A stretch of DNA of 64,000 nucleotides from Lederbergia citrea (GCF_018343525.1 NZ_JAGYPH010000001.1:434001-498000), one strand, 5' to 3'; counted from the stretch's first letter, positions 27,380-36,307 are shown. Notes: generated by a model from the letters alone, not told the origin. Numbers and translations: made by a program.

Positions 27380-27620
27380 GGAGTTCGCCTCACGTTAAAC
27401 ATTGCGGGATAAAGCGGGAAAGCTGAGATCGCCAATCCGAACCGAAGGCTAAAGGTAAAACTTTAGTCAGGGGCAACGCATACGTACTGATCCTCGAAAG
27501 AGACTATAATGTACGCAAGAGACCGCAACACTGTGAAAGTGCAGTGAAAATGTATGCTGAACTTACAGGAATTCAACTGTAAGAACTAGAGGATAAAAAG
27601 CCTTTAGGATAACAAAACTG
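27380..27620 (+). ncRNA. Group I-like intron 2 in nrdJ (no ORF)
   Basis: 241 nt, unusually short. The 5' exon ends in U (GGT) and the intron ends in G. P1: exon CGTGTGGT with guide GCCTCACG (27387-27394), U-G wobble at the splice site. P10: GTTC (27383-27386) pairs perfectly with the 3' exon GAAC. In the right order for a group I core: P7 GCATAC (27478-27483) / GTATGC (27552-27557), P8 CACTG/CAGTG between them, then P9 CTTACAG/CTGTAAG. I could not fix P3 and the P4-P6 domain, so the subgroup is open. No ORF. Confidence 0.78.
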
Positions 27621-28733
27621 GAACAACCACTCGCACCATACTCTGTCTGCAACCTTGCAGCTGTGAATCTCGCTCAAATGGTTGATAAAGAGAAGAAGAC
27701 CGTTGACTTCGAAAAACTAAAACAAACTGTGAAAATCGGCGTTCGTATGCAAGATAACGTCATTGACGCCACACCTTACTTCCTTGAAGATAACAAAAAA
27801 CAGGCACTTGGCGAACGCCGTGTTGGCCTTGGTGTCATGGGACTTGCTGACCTTTTAATCTATTGTGAGAAAGAATACGGATCACCTGAAGGAAATGAAC
27901 TTGTTGATCAAGTCTTTGAAGCAATCGCAACGACTGCCTACAAGGAATCCGTGGAACTTGCTAAAGAAAAAGGCAGTTTCCCATTCTTAACAGGCAAATC
28001 CGAAGAAGAAACAAATAGACTGCGTGAAGCATTCATCAATACAGGCTATATGAAACAACTGCCAGAAGATGTTCGTGAATCAATTCTGGAAACCGGAATT
28101 AGAAACTCTCATCTTCTAACCGTTGCGCCAACGGGAAGCACAGGAACCATGGTCGGAGTTTCTACAGGTTTAGAACCTTACTTCTCCTTTACTTATTATC
28201 GCAGCGGCCGTCTCGGCAAGTTTATTGAGGTGAAGGCGGATATTGTTGAAGAATATTTAAACGCTAATTTAGAAGCAGATGCTGATAACCTACCAAACTG
28301 GTTCGTAACAGCAATGAATCTTGCGCCTGAAGCACATGCAGATGTTCAATGTGTCATCCAACGCTGGATCGACAGCTCCATTTCGAAAACGGTCAATGCA
28401 CCGAAAGGATATTCCGTTGAGCAAGTCGAGCAAGTGTATGAGCGTCTGTACAGAGGCGGAGCAAAAGGCGGAACTGTCTATGTAGATGGAAGCCGTGACT
28501 CCCAGGTTCTTACGCTAAAAGCGGAAGAGAATAAAATGGAGACGAGTGAACAACTTGAATTTAAACAGCCAGTAGTCCTAGTTGATACAATTCAAGATCT
28601 TCGCTCAACAAGCGTCACAATTGGTTCTGAACTCGGCAATACATGCCCGGTGTGCAGAAAAGGCCAAGTAATGGAAATTGGCGGCTGTAATACTTGCGAC
28701 AACTGCAATGCCCAATTAAAATGTGGATTATAA
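27621..28733 (+). CDS. nrdJ: Class II ribonucleotide reductase, exon 3
   Basis: 370 codons plus stop, residues 481-850. Begins EQPLAPYSVCNL, the exact continuation of NPCG, and includes RVGLGVMGLADLL, the phosphate-binding APTGSTGTM and the Cys-rich tail (CPVC...CNTCDNCNAQLKCGL), likely a zinc site and redox-active cysteines. Before splicing, the frame begins within the intron with no ribosome site. Confidence 0.93.
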   Translation, partial: EQPLAPYSVCNLAAVNLAQMVDKEKKTVDFEKLKQTVKIGVRMQDNVIDATPYFLEDNKKQALGERRVGLGVMGLADLLIYCEKEYGSPEGNELVDQVFEAIATTAYKESVELAKEKGSFPFLTGKSEEETNRLREAFINTGYMKQLPEDVRESILETGIRNSHLLTVAPTGSTGTMVGVSTGLEPYFSFTYYRSGRLGKFIEVKADIVEEYLNANLEADADNLPNWFVTAMNLAPEAHADVQCVIQRWIDSSISKTVNAPKGYSVEQVEQVYERLYRGGAKGGTVYVDGSRDSQVLTLKAEENKMETSEQLEFKQPVVLVDTIQDLRSTSVTIGSELGNTCPVCRKGQVMEIGGCNTCDNCNAQLKCGL

Positions 28734-28751
28734 AAAATATAATGAAATTTG

Positions 28752-28787
28752 TACAGGCGGACCTTGAAAAAGGCCGCCTGTTTTTGT
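28752..28787 (+). terminator. Terminator of nrdJ
   Basis: ACAGGCGG-CCTT / AAGG-CCGCCTGT stem with a 4-base loop and five T. Confidence 0.9.
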
Positions 28788-28849
28788 TCTAAAGAGATGG
28801 GCTGCCTCCTAAAGATATGATAAGGCTTTCTTTAGGGGGCGTGAACAGC

Positions 28850-29734
28850 ATGGACATCGATGGAGTATTTTCAGGTGGGGGTATTAAAGGTTTTGCGCTC
28901 ATTGGCGCGTATGAGGCACTGGAGTCTAGAGGGTTTACCTTTAAGTGTATGGCTGCTACGAGCGCAGGTTCAATTATGGCTGCATTTATTGCAGCGGGAT
29001 ATACGAGCAAGGAGATAGCGGCTATTCTTAAAGAAACCGAAATGAAAGATTTCCTTGATTCACGTCACACACTACTCCCATTCCCGATAGCAAAATGGCT
29101 TTTACTGTACTGGAGGATGGGGATGTATCAAGGTTATGTTCTCGAGGAATGGCTTGCGAAAAAAATGGCTGCAAAAGGTATTTATACATTTTCAGATCTT
29201 CCAAAAAATAAGTTGCGGCTCATTGCATCTGACCTTTCAGGTGGAAGACTCCTTGTTTTGCCTGATGATTTAGAATTGTACGGGATTCCGAAAGAAACAT
29301 TTCCTGTCGCAAGGGCAATAAGAATGAGTTGCGGACTTCCTTTTTTCTTCGAGCCGGTTAAATTACGTTCATTGTCAGGTGAAAATATCATCGTGGATGG
29401 TGGATTACTAAGCAATTTTCCGATGTGGGTCTTCGAAGATGAAAAACAAAAGTTAAAAAGGCCGGTAATTGGAATTAAATTAAGCCATAAGCTTGAAGAA
29501 CAGCCTAAACGAAAGATTAAGAATGGACTGCAATTATTTGAAGCCCTATTTGAGACGATGAAAGATGCCCATGATGATCGATATATTTCTAGAAAACATG
29601 AGAAAAACATTATTTTTATCCCGATGGGGAAGGAATTCGTAGCTGAATTCACGTTATCAAATGAAAAAAAAGACGCTCTCATTAAAATCGGACGTATCCG
29701 GGCAGAACAATTTTTAAAAACATGGACTTATTAA
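28850..29734 (+). CDS. yqhO: Patatin-like phospholipase YqhO
   Basis: 294 residues. Oxyanion motif SGGGIKGF at 8-15, nucleophile Ser38 in ATSAG (a GxSxG variant with Ala in first place) and the dyad aspartate Asp183 in VDGGLLSNFP. Predicted acyl hydrolase acting on lipids; the substrate is unknown. ATG 28850 chosen; GTG 28841 lies too close to the ribosome site GGGGG. In B. subtilis yqhO also precedes the yqhP-yqhQ block. Confidence 0.92.
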   Translation: MDIDGVFSGGGIKGFALIGAYEALESRGFTFKCMAATSAGSIMAAFIAAGYTSKEIAAILKETEMKDFLDSRHTLLPFPIAKWLLLYWRMGMYQGYVLEEWLAKKMAAKGIYTFSDLPKNKLRLIASDLSGGRLLVLPDDLELYGIPKETFPVARAIRMSCGLPFFFEPVKLRSLSGENIIVDGGLLSNFPMWVFEDEKQKLKRPVIGIKLSHKLEEQPKRKIKNGLQLFEALFETMKDAHDDRYISRKHEKNIIFIPMGKEFVAEFTLSNEKKDALIKIGRIRAEQFLKTWTY

Positions 29735-29818
29735 CTATTGGAAATATAAAAGGATATATGGATTGCAATGTGGAATGTATTGTAGTGAGGAATTATTTTA
29801 TTAATCAGGAGGATACTA

Positions 29819-29851
29819 CATGCCACATTTTATTCAAGGTGTAAAAATATG
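29819..29851 (+). CDS. Ten-residue leader peptide coupled to the VOC gene
   Basis: ATG at 29819 follows a strong AGGAGG; the frame reads MPHFIQGVKI and stops at a TGA that shares bases with the ATG of the next gene (ATGA). The following gene has no good ribosome site of its own, so ribosomes finishing here may restart there. It could also be a remnant of an older N-terminus. Confidence 0.45.
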
Positions 29852-30244
29852 AGTACCAACACGTCCATTCCAGCAATCAACCTTGCCCCATGGCTTTCAG
29901 TAAGCAATGCGAAGGAAGCTATTGATTATTTCAAGGCAGCATTCGATGCGACCGAGCTGTATCTCCTTGAGGATGATAACGGGAATCCTCATATCGCTCA
30001 ACTATCCTTCGGAGGAGCGGATTTCTGGATTCAAGATGACCCGGATTCTACCCCTGAGTTGGTAAGTCGAGGTTCAGTTCGGATGATCGTGACAGTTAAA
30101 GATCCAGATTCAGTGTTTCGACAGGCCATTGCCGCTGGAGCAACTGAAGTCGTACCAATAGGTGAAGAACACGGCTGGCGTATTGGGCGTGTCGTCGATC
30201 CGTTTGGTTACCATTGGGAAATCGGCAAGCGGCTAAGTGGATGA
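29849..30244 (+). CDS. VOC / glyoxalase-superfamily protein (PhnB-like)
   Basis: 131 residues in the two-module beta-alpha-beta-beta-beta fold: APWLSVSNAKEAIDYF, FGGADFWIQDD, then VKDPDSVFRQAIAAGAT and DPFGYHWEIG. The family includes glyoxalases, dioxygenases and drug-binding proteins; the substrate cannot be inferred. The Tyr-His-Trp-Glu near the C-terminus holds probable metal ligands. Not part of the B. subtilis gene order at this site, so probably a lineage-specific insertion between yqhO and yqhP. Confidence 0.85.
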   Translation: MSTNTSIPAINLAPWLSVSNAKEAIDYFKAAFDATELYLLEDDNGNPHIAQLSFGGADFWIQDDPDSTPELVSRGSVRMIVTVKDPDSVFRQAIAAGATEVVPIGEEHGWRIGRVVDPFGYHWEIGKRLSG

Positions 30245-30253
30245 AACAAATAA

Positions 30254-30314
30254 TATAGGGCCCTACCAACAACAGGCGGAAAACTTTCCACTAATTGCTG
30301 GTTGGACCCTATTA
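30254..30314. terminator. Long hairpin between convergent genes
   Basis: TAGGG-CC-ACCA-CAA and its near complement TTG-TGGT-GG-CCCTA (14 of 17 positions) around a 27-base loop. There is no T run, so it may be a weak terminator or a remnant of a small repeat. Confidence 0.45.
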
Positions 30315-30325
30315 AGCGCGTACCT

Positions 30326-30673
30326 TTAAAAAATGGCTCTGTCTTTTTTTTTGCTTTTTTTTCCTTCAATAACGGTCAAATGGGCTGCCGACTTTTTGCG
30401 AAGCGGTTTCTTGAGAGCGTGGTTTCTAACATTTTCACCAGCTCGTCGATTTCGCCTTTTAGATAGCTTCGCAGCCTTGGCAAACGACCTTCTATCATTG
30501 CCACCTGGTCTTTTACTCATCCAAATCCGATATATTACATAGAAAGCAGCAACCGCTATTCCCATAAAAAGCAGTTGTTTAAAAAGTCCTGCTGGGTTAT
30601 TAAACATAAAGGAACCCAGTCCTATTAGAGCAAGTATTGAAACGATGCCTACTATCCAATTCCGTACATTCAA
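30326..30673 (-). CDS. yqhP: YqhP-like membrane protein
   Basis: 115 residues from TTG 30673, which has AGGAGGT 7 bases before it; the longer frame from 30712 has no such site. Two hydrophobic segments (about 5-23 and 31-50) followed by a very basic C-terminal half rich in Arg and Lys. Function unknown; identified by position between yqhO and yqhQ. Confidence 0.8.
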   Translation of the reverse strand: MNVRNWIVGIVSILALIGLGSFMFNNPAGLFKQLLFMGIAVAAFYVIYRIWMSKRPGGNDRRSFAKAAKLSKRRNRRAGENVRNHALKKPLRKKSAAHLTVIEGKKSKKKDRAIF

Positions 30674-30733
30674 GAGCGCCACCTCCTCGGGAGTAATGAA
30701 CATTTTTCCCAAAAAGCCCTATGTTTATACAAT

Positions 30734-31678
30734 TTAGCCGATATTCTCCAAGTTTAATTGCTCCTCTTTTTGTTTTTCCACTTTTAACAATTCATTAAAC
30801 GAGGCGAGAGCAACTTCTACTTGTTCATTATCAGGTTCCTTTGTTGTAAGTAGTTGAAGCCACAAGCCTGGATAGCCAAGGAATCTGAGTAGCGGGACGT
30901 TCCGCAATTTATTCGTTAATTGAAGCACTTCAAATGAAGTCCCCAAAACAAGTGGAATTAGCGCAAGCCTATTTACTACTCTGAGCCAAAGCGGATCTGT
31001 CGGGACAAACATGTAAATGAAAACACCGACAACAACGGTAAAGAGGATAAAACTGCTGCCACATCTATAATGGAGCCGAGACATTGCTTGGACATTTTCC
31101 ACAGTTAATTCAAGGTTTTTTTCATAGGCATTGATGACTTTATGCTCAGCACCGTGATATTGAAATACACGTTTGATCAAAGGGGTCATCGATATGAAAT
31201 AAATATAACCAAGTAATAATATCAACTTAAATAATCCTTCAACTAAAACTTGAGCAACATCACTGGGGAAAATTGGCTTTGTAAGTGCGGCCAAAAAAAC
31301 AGGGATAAGTGTAAAGATAAATTTAGAAAAAATAAAGGATAGTACTCCAATGGCTGCTACACTCATGATTAATGTAGATTTTGAGACTTTTTCAGCTTCT
31401 ATTTCTTCATCATCAGCAGGATCTATATCGAATCTCTCATGGGAATATGTCAGATGCTGAGAGCCGTTTGCGCTTGCTTCAATAATTGCAACCACACCGC
31501 GGAGGAATGGAATTTTTTTAAGTTTTTGCAAAATAGGCCTTGATTTTTTAGGCAAGTGAAAGAAATCAATCGTATTATCTTTTCTACGAATAGCAGTGAC
31601 AGTGTGATGCTTGCCACCAAACATAACACCTTCCATGACGGCTTGCCCACCGTATGCAGGTTTTTGTGTGTTTTTCAT
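30734..31678 (-). CDS. yqhQ: DUF1385 membrane protein YqhQ
   Basis: 314 residues. N-terminal YGGQAVMEGVMF(R)-type motif typical of DUF1385, four or so membrane segments (about 105-240) and the conserved YHGAEHK...AYE stretch with possible metal-binding His/Glu. Predicted metal-related membrane enzyme or transporter of unknown function, widespread in Firmicutes. It is upstream of yqhP on the same strand. Confidence 0.88.
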   Translation of the reverse strand: MKNTQKPAYGGQAVMEGVMFGGKHHTVTAIRRKDNTIDFFHLPKKSRPILQKLKKIPFLRGVVAIIEASANGSQHLTYSHERFDIDPADDEEIEAEKVSKSTLIMSVAAIGVLSFIFSKFIFTLIPVFLAALTKPIFPSDVAQVLVEGLFKLILLLGYIYFISMTPLIKRVFQYHGAEHKVINAYEKNLELTVENVQAMSRLHYRCGSSFILFTVVVGVFIYMFVPTDPLWLRVVNRLALIPLVLGTSFEVLQLTNKLRNVPLLRFLGYPGLWLQLLTTKEPDNEQVEVALASFNELLKVEKQKEEQLNLENIG

Positions 31679-31831
31679 ATGGACACCAACTTATCGGAAT
31701 TTGTTTAGTACTAAAAAAAGGAACTTCTTCTTCTTAGTTTACTAAAAAAATGGAAAATCCACCAGACCAAATAATTTTCATGCACAAAAGAAGGCATCAC
31801 TGGACATGATACTACTTGAGAGGTGATTCAT

Positions 31832-32332
31832 ATGGAAAATCAGGAAAAGGAAATTGCTGCAAAAACCTTTCAAATGCCGATGATAAAATTATCAATTATT
31901 ATTGGTTTTTTTGCTGGGACAGTTGGTTCTTTACTTGGATATCTTGCATATTCTTTTGGTTTTACAAAAATTACTCCTGCGGTCATTCTAGCACCGTGGG
32001 ACGGAAGTTGGAAGGATGGGTGGCTTGGTATTGCGATTGCTGCTTTTTTATATGGCTTTATATCCATTTTAGTAGCCTTGTTATACTATATGGTGTTTCG
32101 AAAACAGAAATCATTGTTTTGGGGGACTGCCTTTGGAATAGGAGTGTTTGCGCTGATATTTATTGTATTACAACCGCTTATTCCTGGCGCTAAAACACTC
32201 TTTAATTACGATTTAAATACGATTCTTACAGAGCTATGTTTTTTTATTATTTATGGTACATTTATCGGCTATTCCATTTCCTATGAATATAATGAGCTGC
32301 TTTATTTAAAAGACGTAAAATTGAAGCATTAA
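31832..32332 (+). CDS. yqhR: YqhR membrane protein
   Basis: 166 residues with four predicted membrane helices. ATG 31832 lies 6 bases behind GAGAGGTG. Divergent from yqhQ. Function unknown; the name follows position and topology as in B. subtilis. Confidence 0.82.
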   Translation: MENQEKEIAAKTFQMPMIKLSIIIGFFAGTVGSLLGYLAYSFGFTKITPAVILAPWDGSWKDGWLGIAIAAFLYGFISILVALLYYMVFRKQKSLFWGTAFGIGVFALIFIVLQPLIPGAKTLFNYDLNTILTELCFFIIYGTFIGYSISYEYNELLYLKDVKLKH

Positions 32333-32371
32333 TGATTTATTTCTCGTTAGGCACCTGGAAAATTTTTATGA

Positions 32372-32402
32372 TAGAATGTTCTTGTTGAACATTCTTTTTT
32401 AG
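32372..32402 (+). terminator. Terminator between yqhR and aroQ
   Basis: AGAATGTTC / GAACATTCT with a 5-base loop and six T, ending 11 bases before the aroQ start. It could act as an attenuator. Confidence 0.85.
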
Positions 32403-32412
32403 GGTGTGAATA

Positions 32413-32859
32413 ATGATGAAAATACTCGTTTTAAATGGTCCGAATTTGAACATGCTCGGCAAACGGGAACCAGGAATTTATGGAGCTGACACATTAAAGC
32501 AGTTGGAGGAAGGGGTTATCAGCGCCGGATTGAAAACTGGAATGGAAGTTGTTTGCTTTCAGTCTAACTATGAGGGTGCATTATTGGATGAGATTCATAG
32601 TGCAGAAAGTAGAGGCTTCAACGGCATTATTATTAATCCCGGTGCTCTAACGCATTACAGCATTGCGCTAAGGGATGCCATTGCCGGAATCGAACTCCCT
32701 GTAATTGAAGTACATATTTCAAATGTCCATGCAAGGGAGGATTTTAGAAAACACTCTGTAACGGCTCCTGTTTCGATTGGACAAATTGCTGGGTTTGGAT
32801 TCTTTGGATATGAATTAGCTTTGCATGCGATAAAGGATTACATACGAGGGAGAGGTTAA
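32413..32859 (+). CDS. aroQ: 3-dehydroquinate dehydratase, type II
   Basis: Dodecameric cytosolic enzyme of the shikimate pathway, converting 3-dehydroquinate to 3-dehydroshikimate. [10 protein letters not shown] at the start, catalytic Tyr23 in [16 protein letters not shown], and EVHISN with the catalytic His. 148 residues, normal. Immediately upstream of the aminopeptidase gene and efp. Confidence 0.96.
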   Translation: MMKILVLNGPNLNMLGKREPGIYGADTLKQLEEGVISAGLKTGMEVVCFQSNYEGALLDEIHSAESRGFNGIIINPGALTHYSIALRDAIAGIELPVIEVHISNVHAREDFRKHSVTAPVSIGQIAGFGFFGYELALHAIKDYIRGRG

Positions 32860-32860
32860 T

Positions 32861-33922
32861 ATGGGGAAATTGGAAAAACTGCGCGAACAATTTAAGCACC
32901 ATGAGATTGATGGATTATTGATAACAAGTACATATAATCGCCGCTATATTACGAATTTTACAGGTACTGCTGGAGTAGCACTAGTTTCAGCTGATCGAGC
33001 TCTATTTATTACTGATTTCCGCTATACGGAGCAAGCGGGTAAGCAGGCGGAAGGTTTTGAGATTGTTCAGCATTCTGGCTCAATTGTTACTGAGGTTGCA
33101 GAGAAAGCAAAGGAGCTGGGTATTAAGAAACTAGGCTTTGAGCAGGATCATGTTTCTTTCGCAACTTGGAATGGTTATAAGGAAGCCATAGAAGCAGAAC
33201 TTGTCCCCGTTTCGAATTTAATGGAGAATTTGCGCTTGATTAAGAACAACCAAGAACTTAGTATCATCAAGGAAGCGGCTGACATTGCCGATGCAGCATT
33301 CAAACACATCCTTGATTATATTAAGCCAGGATTAACTGAACTGGATGTCGCCAATGAACTTGAATTTTTCATGAGGAAAAGTGGCGCGACATCATCATCT
33401 TTTGATATTATTGTTGCCTCCGGATCGAGATCTGCTTTACCCCATGGTGTTGCAAGCAGTAAAGTAATTGAAAAAGGCGATTTCGTTACGATGGATTACG
33501 GAGCCCTCCATAAAGGGTATATATCAGATATAACCCGGACGATTGCAGTTGGAAAACCGTCGGAACAATTAAAAGAAATTTATGATGTCGTTCTTGAGGC
33601 ACAGCTTCGGGCGATGGACGGAATTAAACCCGGCATGACGGGGATACAAGCAGATGCGATCGCTCGGGATTATATAACAGAAAAGGGTTATGGCGATTAT
33701 TTTGGTCATTCTCTTGGTCACGGCATTGGCTTGGAAGTACATGAAGGTCCGGGGCTTTCAATTCGTTCAGAAGCGAAGCTTGAACCGGGAATGGTTGTGA
33801 CAGTTGAACCCGGCATCTACTTGCCTGGAATTGGCGGGGTACGTATTGAAGATGATACATTAATTACCGAGTCAGGCAATGAAACTTTGACACACTCAGC
33901 AAAAGACTTAATTATTTTATAA
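32861..33922 (+). CDS. yqhT: Xaa-Pro aminopeptidase family (M24B) peptidase YqhT
   Basis: 353 residues: creatinase-like N-terminal domain (about 1-125) and a pita-bread catalytic domain with all five metal ligands in [31 protein letters not shown] and RIEDD. Cleaves N-terminal residues before proline. ATG two bases after the aroQ stop; its pairing with efp is conserved in many Firmicutes. Confidence 0.94.
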   Translation: MGKLEKLREQFKHHEIDGLLITSTYNRRYITNFTGTAGVALVSADRALFITDFRYTEQAGKQAEGFEIVQHSGSIVTEVAEKAKELGIKKLGFEQDHVSFATWNGYKEAIEAELVPVSNLMENLRLIKNNQELSIIKEAADIADAAFKHILDYIKPGLTELDVANELEFFMRKSGATSSSFDIIVASGSRSALPHGVASSKVIEKGDFVTMDYGALHKGYISDITRTIAVGKPSEQLKEIYDVVLEAQLRAMDGIKPGMTGIQADAIARDYITEKGYGDYFGHSLGHGIGLEVHEGPGLSIRSEAKLEPGMVVTVEPGIYLPGIGGVRIEDDTLITESGNETLTHSAKDLIIL

Positions 33923-33942
33923 GGGCAATAGGAGGAAAAAAT

Positions 33943-34500
33943 ATGATTTCAGTAAACGAATTTCGAACAGGATTAACTATTGAAACAGATGGTGGCATTT
34001 GGCGTGTAATGGATTTTCAGCATGTGAAGCCAGGAAAAGGTGCTGCATTTGTCAGATCTAAATTAAGAAACCTTCGAACAGGTGCAATTCAAGAAAAAAC
34101 GTTCAGAGCTGGCGAAAAGGTTGAAAAAGCACAAATTGATAATAAAACGATGCAATATTTGTATGCGAATGGTGATATGCATGTGTTCATGGATAGTCAC
34201 ACTTATGATCAGATCGAATTGCCTGCTTCACAAATTGAATATGAATTAAAGTTTTTGCTGGAAAATATGGAAGTGCACATTATGATGTTCAACGGCGAAA
34301 CGCTCGGAATCGAGTTGCCTAATTCAGTGGAACTTGAAGTAAGAGAAACAGACCCGGGCATTAAAGGAGATACAGCATCCGGCGGTCATAAACCAGCAAC
34401 AATGGAGACAGGGTTAGTTGTAAATGTACCGTTTTTCGTCAATGCAGGCGATAAACTTGTCATCAATACGACTGACGGCTCATATGTATCAAGAGCATAA
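33943..34500 (+). CDS. efp: Elongation factor P
   Basis: Relieves ribosome stalling at proline runs. 185 residues, three beta-barrel domains; Lys32 at the tip of domain I in KPGKGAAF is the residue modified with 5-aminopentanol in B. subtilis. GGAGGAAAA precedes the ATG. Confidence 0.97.
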   Translation: MISVNEFRTGLTIETDGGIWRVMDFQHVKPGKGAAFVRSKLRNLRTGAIQEKTFRAGEKVEKAQIDNKTMQYLYANGDMHVFMDSHTYDQIELPASQIEYELKFLLENMEVHIMMFNGETLGIELPNSVELEVRETDPGIKGDTASGGHKPATMETGLVVNVPFFVNAGDKLVINTTDGSYVSRA

Positions 34501-34508
34501 GCTTCAAC

Positions 34509-34542
34509 GAAAAATCGAGGATTAATTCCTCGATTTTTTTTA
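34509..34542 (+). terminator. Terminator after efp
   Basis: AAATCGAGGA / TCCTCGATTT stem with a 4-base loop and a run of T. Confidence 0.9.
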
Positions 34543-34555
34543 TTGTCCAGAAACT

Positions 34556-34583
34556 TCATAATTATAGACAAGCTGAATACATA
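34556..34583 (+). promoter_or_regulatory. Possible sigma-E promoter of the spoIIIA operon
   Basis: TCATAATT (34556-34563) and AATACATA (34576-34583) resemble the sigma-E -35 (KMATATT) and -10 (CATACANT) elements, spacing 12, a little short. Position before spoIIIAA is right; the operon is known to be mother-cell sigma-E controlled. Confidence 0.4.
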
Positions 34584-34617
34584 TTAGATAGTGAAAGTTG
34601 TAGGGAGGAGGAGCAGG

Positions 34618-35550
34618 ATGGAGACCGTTCTTCAAATTTTGCCTGAGAGGATCAGTGAATGGATTAGGAAACTTCCAGTCAAGATGTTAGAAGATTTAGA
34701 AGAGGTCAGATTGCGAATCAGCCGTCCAGTGGAAGTTTCTACTAGAGGGATGCCGCATTTTCTCCCATATATTTTTACTAAAAGTGATGAAGAACTATTT
34801 ATTAGTAAATTAGCCAAACACTCTTTCTACACTCTCGATGAAGAGTTGAAGAAAGGCTATATCACCATTGAAGGCGGGCATCGGATTGGACTCGCCGGGA
34901 AGGTCATCTTGGAAAATGGGTCTGTGAGAGCCATTAGGCATTTGGCATCTTTCAATATACGAATTGCAAGGGAAAAAATCGGAGCTGCCGAAAAATATCT
35001 CCCTTATATATTCAAGAATAGATGGAAGAATACAATGATTATTGGACCTCCACAAACTGGAAAAACAACATTATTAAGAGATGTAGCTCGATTGGTCTCC
35101 AGTGGATTTGAGGATAATGAGATACCCGCTTTGAAAGCTGGAATAGTGGACGAGCGTTCGGAAATAGCCGGTTGTCTAAACGGTGTTCCCCAGCTTCAGT
35201 TTGGCCCTCGAATCGACGTACTTGATGCTTGTCCAAAGGCTGAAGGAATGATGATGATGATTCGCTCCATGAGTCCTGATGTACTAATCGTAGATGAAAT
35301 CGGCCGTGAGGAAGATAGATTCGCGATTATGGAAGCAGTAAACGCGGGGATTACATTAATCATGACTACACACGGGAGCAATTTGGATGAAGTGAGAAAG
35401 AGACCGTTATTAAATCAAATTTTAGAAGAACAAGTTTTTGAACGGTTTATTGAACTATCACGGTGCAATGGACCAGGAACAGTTACTTCGATAAAGGGTG
35501 TTGATGGAGAACTATTAACATCTGAAAAAAGGATCCATCCTTATGATTAA
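34618..35550 (+). CDS. spoIIIAA: Stage III sporulation ATPase SpoIIIAA
   Basis: Mother-cell AAA+/secretion-type ATPase that powers the SpoIIIA-SpoIIQ channel to the forespore. 310 residues, Walker A GPPQTGKTT at 143-151, Walker B with VLIVDEIGRE. ATG 34618 lies behind GGGAGGAGGAG; a longer frame to 34591 is unsupported. First gene of the complete spoIIIAA-AH operon. The yqhV gene that stands before it in B. subtilis is missing. Confidence 0.96.
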   Translation: METVLQILPERISEWIRKLPVKMLEDLEEVRLRISRPVEVSTRGMPHFLPYIFTKSDEELFISKLAKHSFYTLDEELKKGYITIEGGHRIGLAGKVILENGSVRAIRHLASFNIRIAREKIGAAEKYLPYIFKNRWKNTMIIGPPQTGKTTLLRDVARLVSSGFEDNEIPALKAGIVDERSEIAGCLNGVPQLQFGPRIDVLDACPKAEGMMMMIRSMSPDVLIVDEIGREEDRFAIMEAVNAGITLIMTTHGSNLDEVRKRPLLNQILEEQVFERFIELSRCNGPGTVTSIKGVDGELLTSEKRIHPYD

Positions 35551-36058
35551 AATCATTGGCGCGATATGCATTTTAGGAGCTACAACATGGGCAGGGTTTG
35601 AATCATCCAAGAAATTAAGTGAACGGCCAAAGCAACTGCAGCTATTTAGAAATTCTCTGCAAACTTTGGATGCGGAAATTATGTATGGACATACCCCGCT
35701 TGGCGAGGCCTCGCGCAAAATCGCGGCACAGCTCCCTGATCCTGTGGCAAGTCATTATAAGATTTTTGCAGAGCGGCTTGGGAAGGAAGGAGCTACTGTG
35801 AAATCCGCCTGGGGAGAGAGTCTGAAAGAAGTATGGAGTAGGACGGCTTTGAAGCAAAGTGAGTATGAAATATTACTTCAATTTGGAGAGAATTTAGGCA
35901 GGCATGATAGGCTGACACAACAAAAGCAGATAATGCTTACACTAGTCCATCTTGAAAGGGAAGAAGAAGGAGCGCGGGACAGGCAAAAAAATTATGAAAA
36001 AATGGTGAAAAGCTTGGGCGTTCTTATCGGCATGCTATTCATCATTTTGCTTTTGTAG
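35543..36058 (+). CDS. spoIIIAB: Stage III sporulation protein SpoIIIAB
   Basis: 171 residues with an N-terminal hydrophobic segment, a helical cytoplasmic middle and a C-terminal membrane helix; related to type II secretion F proteins. Overlaps the 3' end of spoIIIAA by 8 bases. Confidence 0.94.
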   Translation: MIKIIGAICILGATTWAGFESSKKLSERPKQLQLFRNSLQTLDAEIMYGHTPLGEASRKIAAQLPDPVASHYKIFAERLGKEGATVKSAWGESLKEVWSRTALKQSEYEILLQFGENLGRHDRLTQQKQIMLTLVHLEREEEGARDRQKNYEKMVKSLGVLIGMLFIILLL

Positions 36059-36079
36059 GATAGGAGGAAGTGAAATGTT

Positions 36080-36283
36080 ATGGGTATAGATGTTGATGTC
36101 ATCTTCAAAATAGCCGGAGTTGGAATTGTCGTAGCATTTCTCCACACCATTCTTGACCAGGTAGGGAAAAAGGAATATGCCCAATGGGTAACATTATTTG
36201 GTTTTATTTACATTTTATTTATGGTCGTATCAATCGTTGATAGTCTTTTCCAAAAGATTAAATCGGTTTTTTTATTCCAATGA
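36080..36283 (+). CDS. spoIIIAC: Stage III sporulation protein SpoIIIAC
   Basis: 67 residues with two membrane helices, typical of SpoIIIAC. The ribosome site AGGAGGAAG is followed by an out-of-frame ATG at 36075 that reaches a stop after four codons; the real start is ATG 36080. Confidence 0.92.
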   Translation: MGIDVDVIFKIAGVGIVVAFLHTILDQVGKKEYAQWVTLFGFIYILFMVVSIVDSLFQKIKSVFLFQ

Positions 36284-36307
36284 TAGGGGGAATCCGTCAT
36301 CGCTATT

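Noticed and set aside
27380..27620. Group II intron
   Set aside because: It does not begin GTGYG or end in AY, and no domain V is visible; U-before and G-at-end borders with P1/P10 fit group I.
31816..32193. 125-codon plus-strand frame overlapping yqhR
   Set aside because: Out of frame with a good membrane-protein gene; Cys/Trp-rich translation is typical of a shadow frame.
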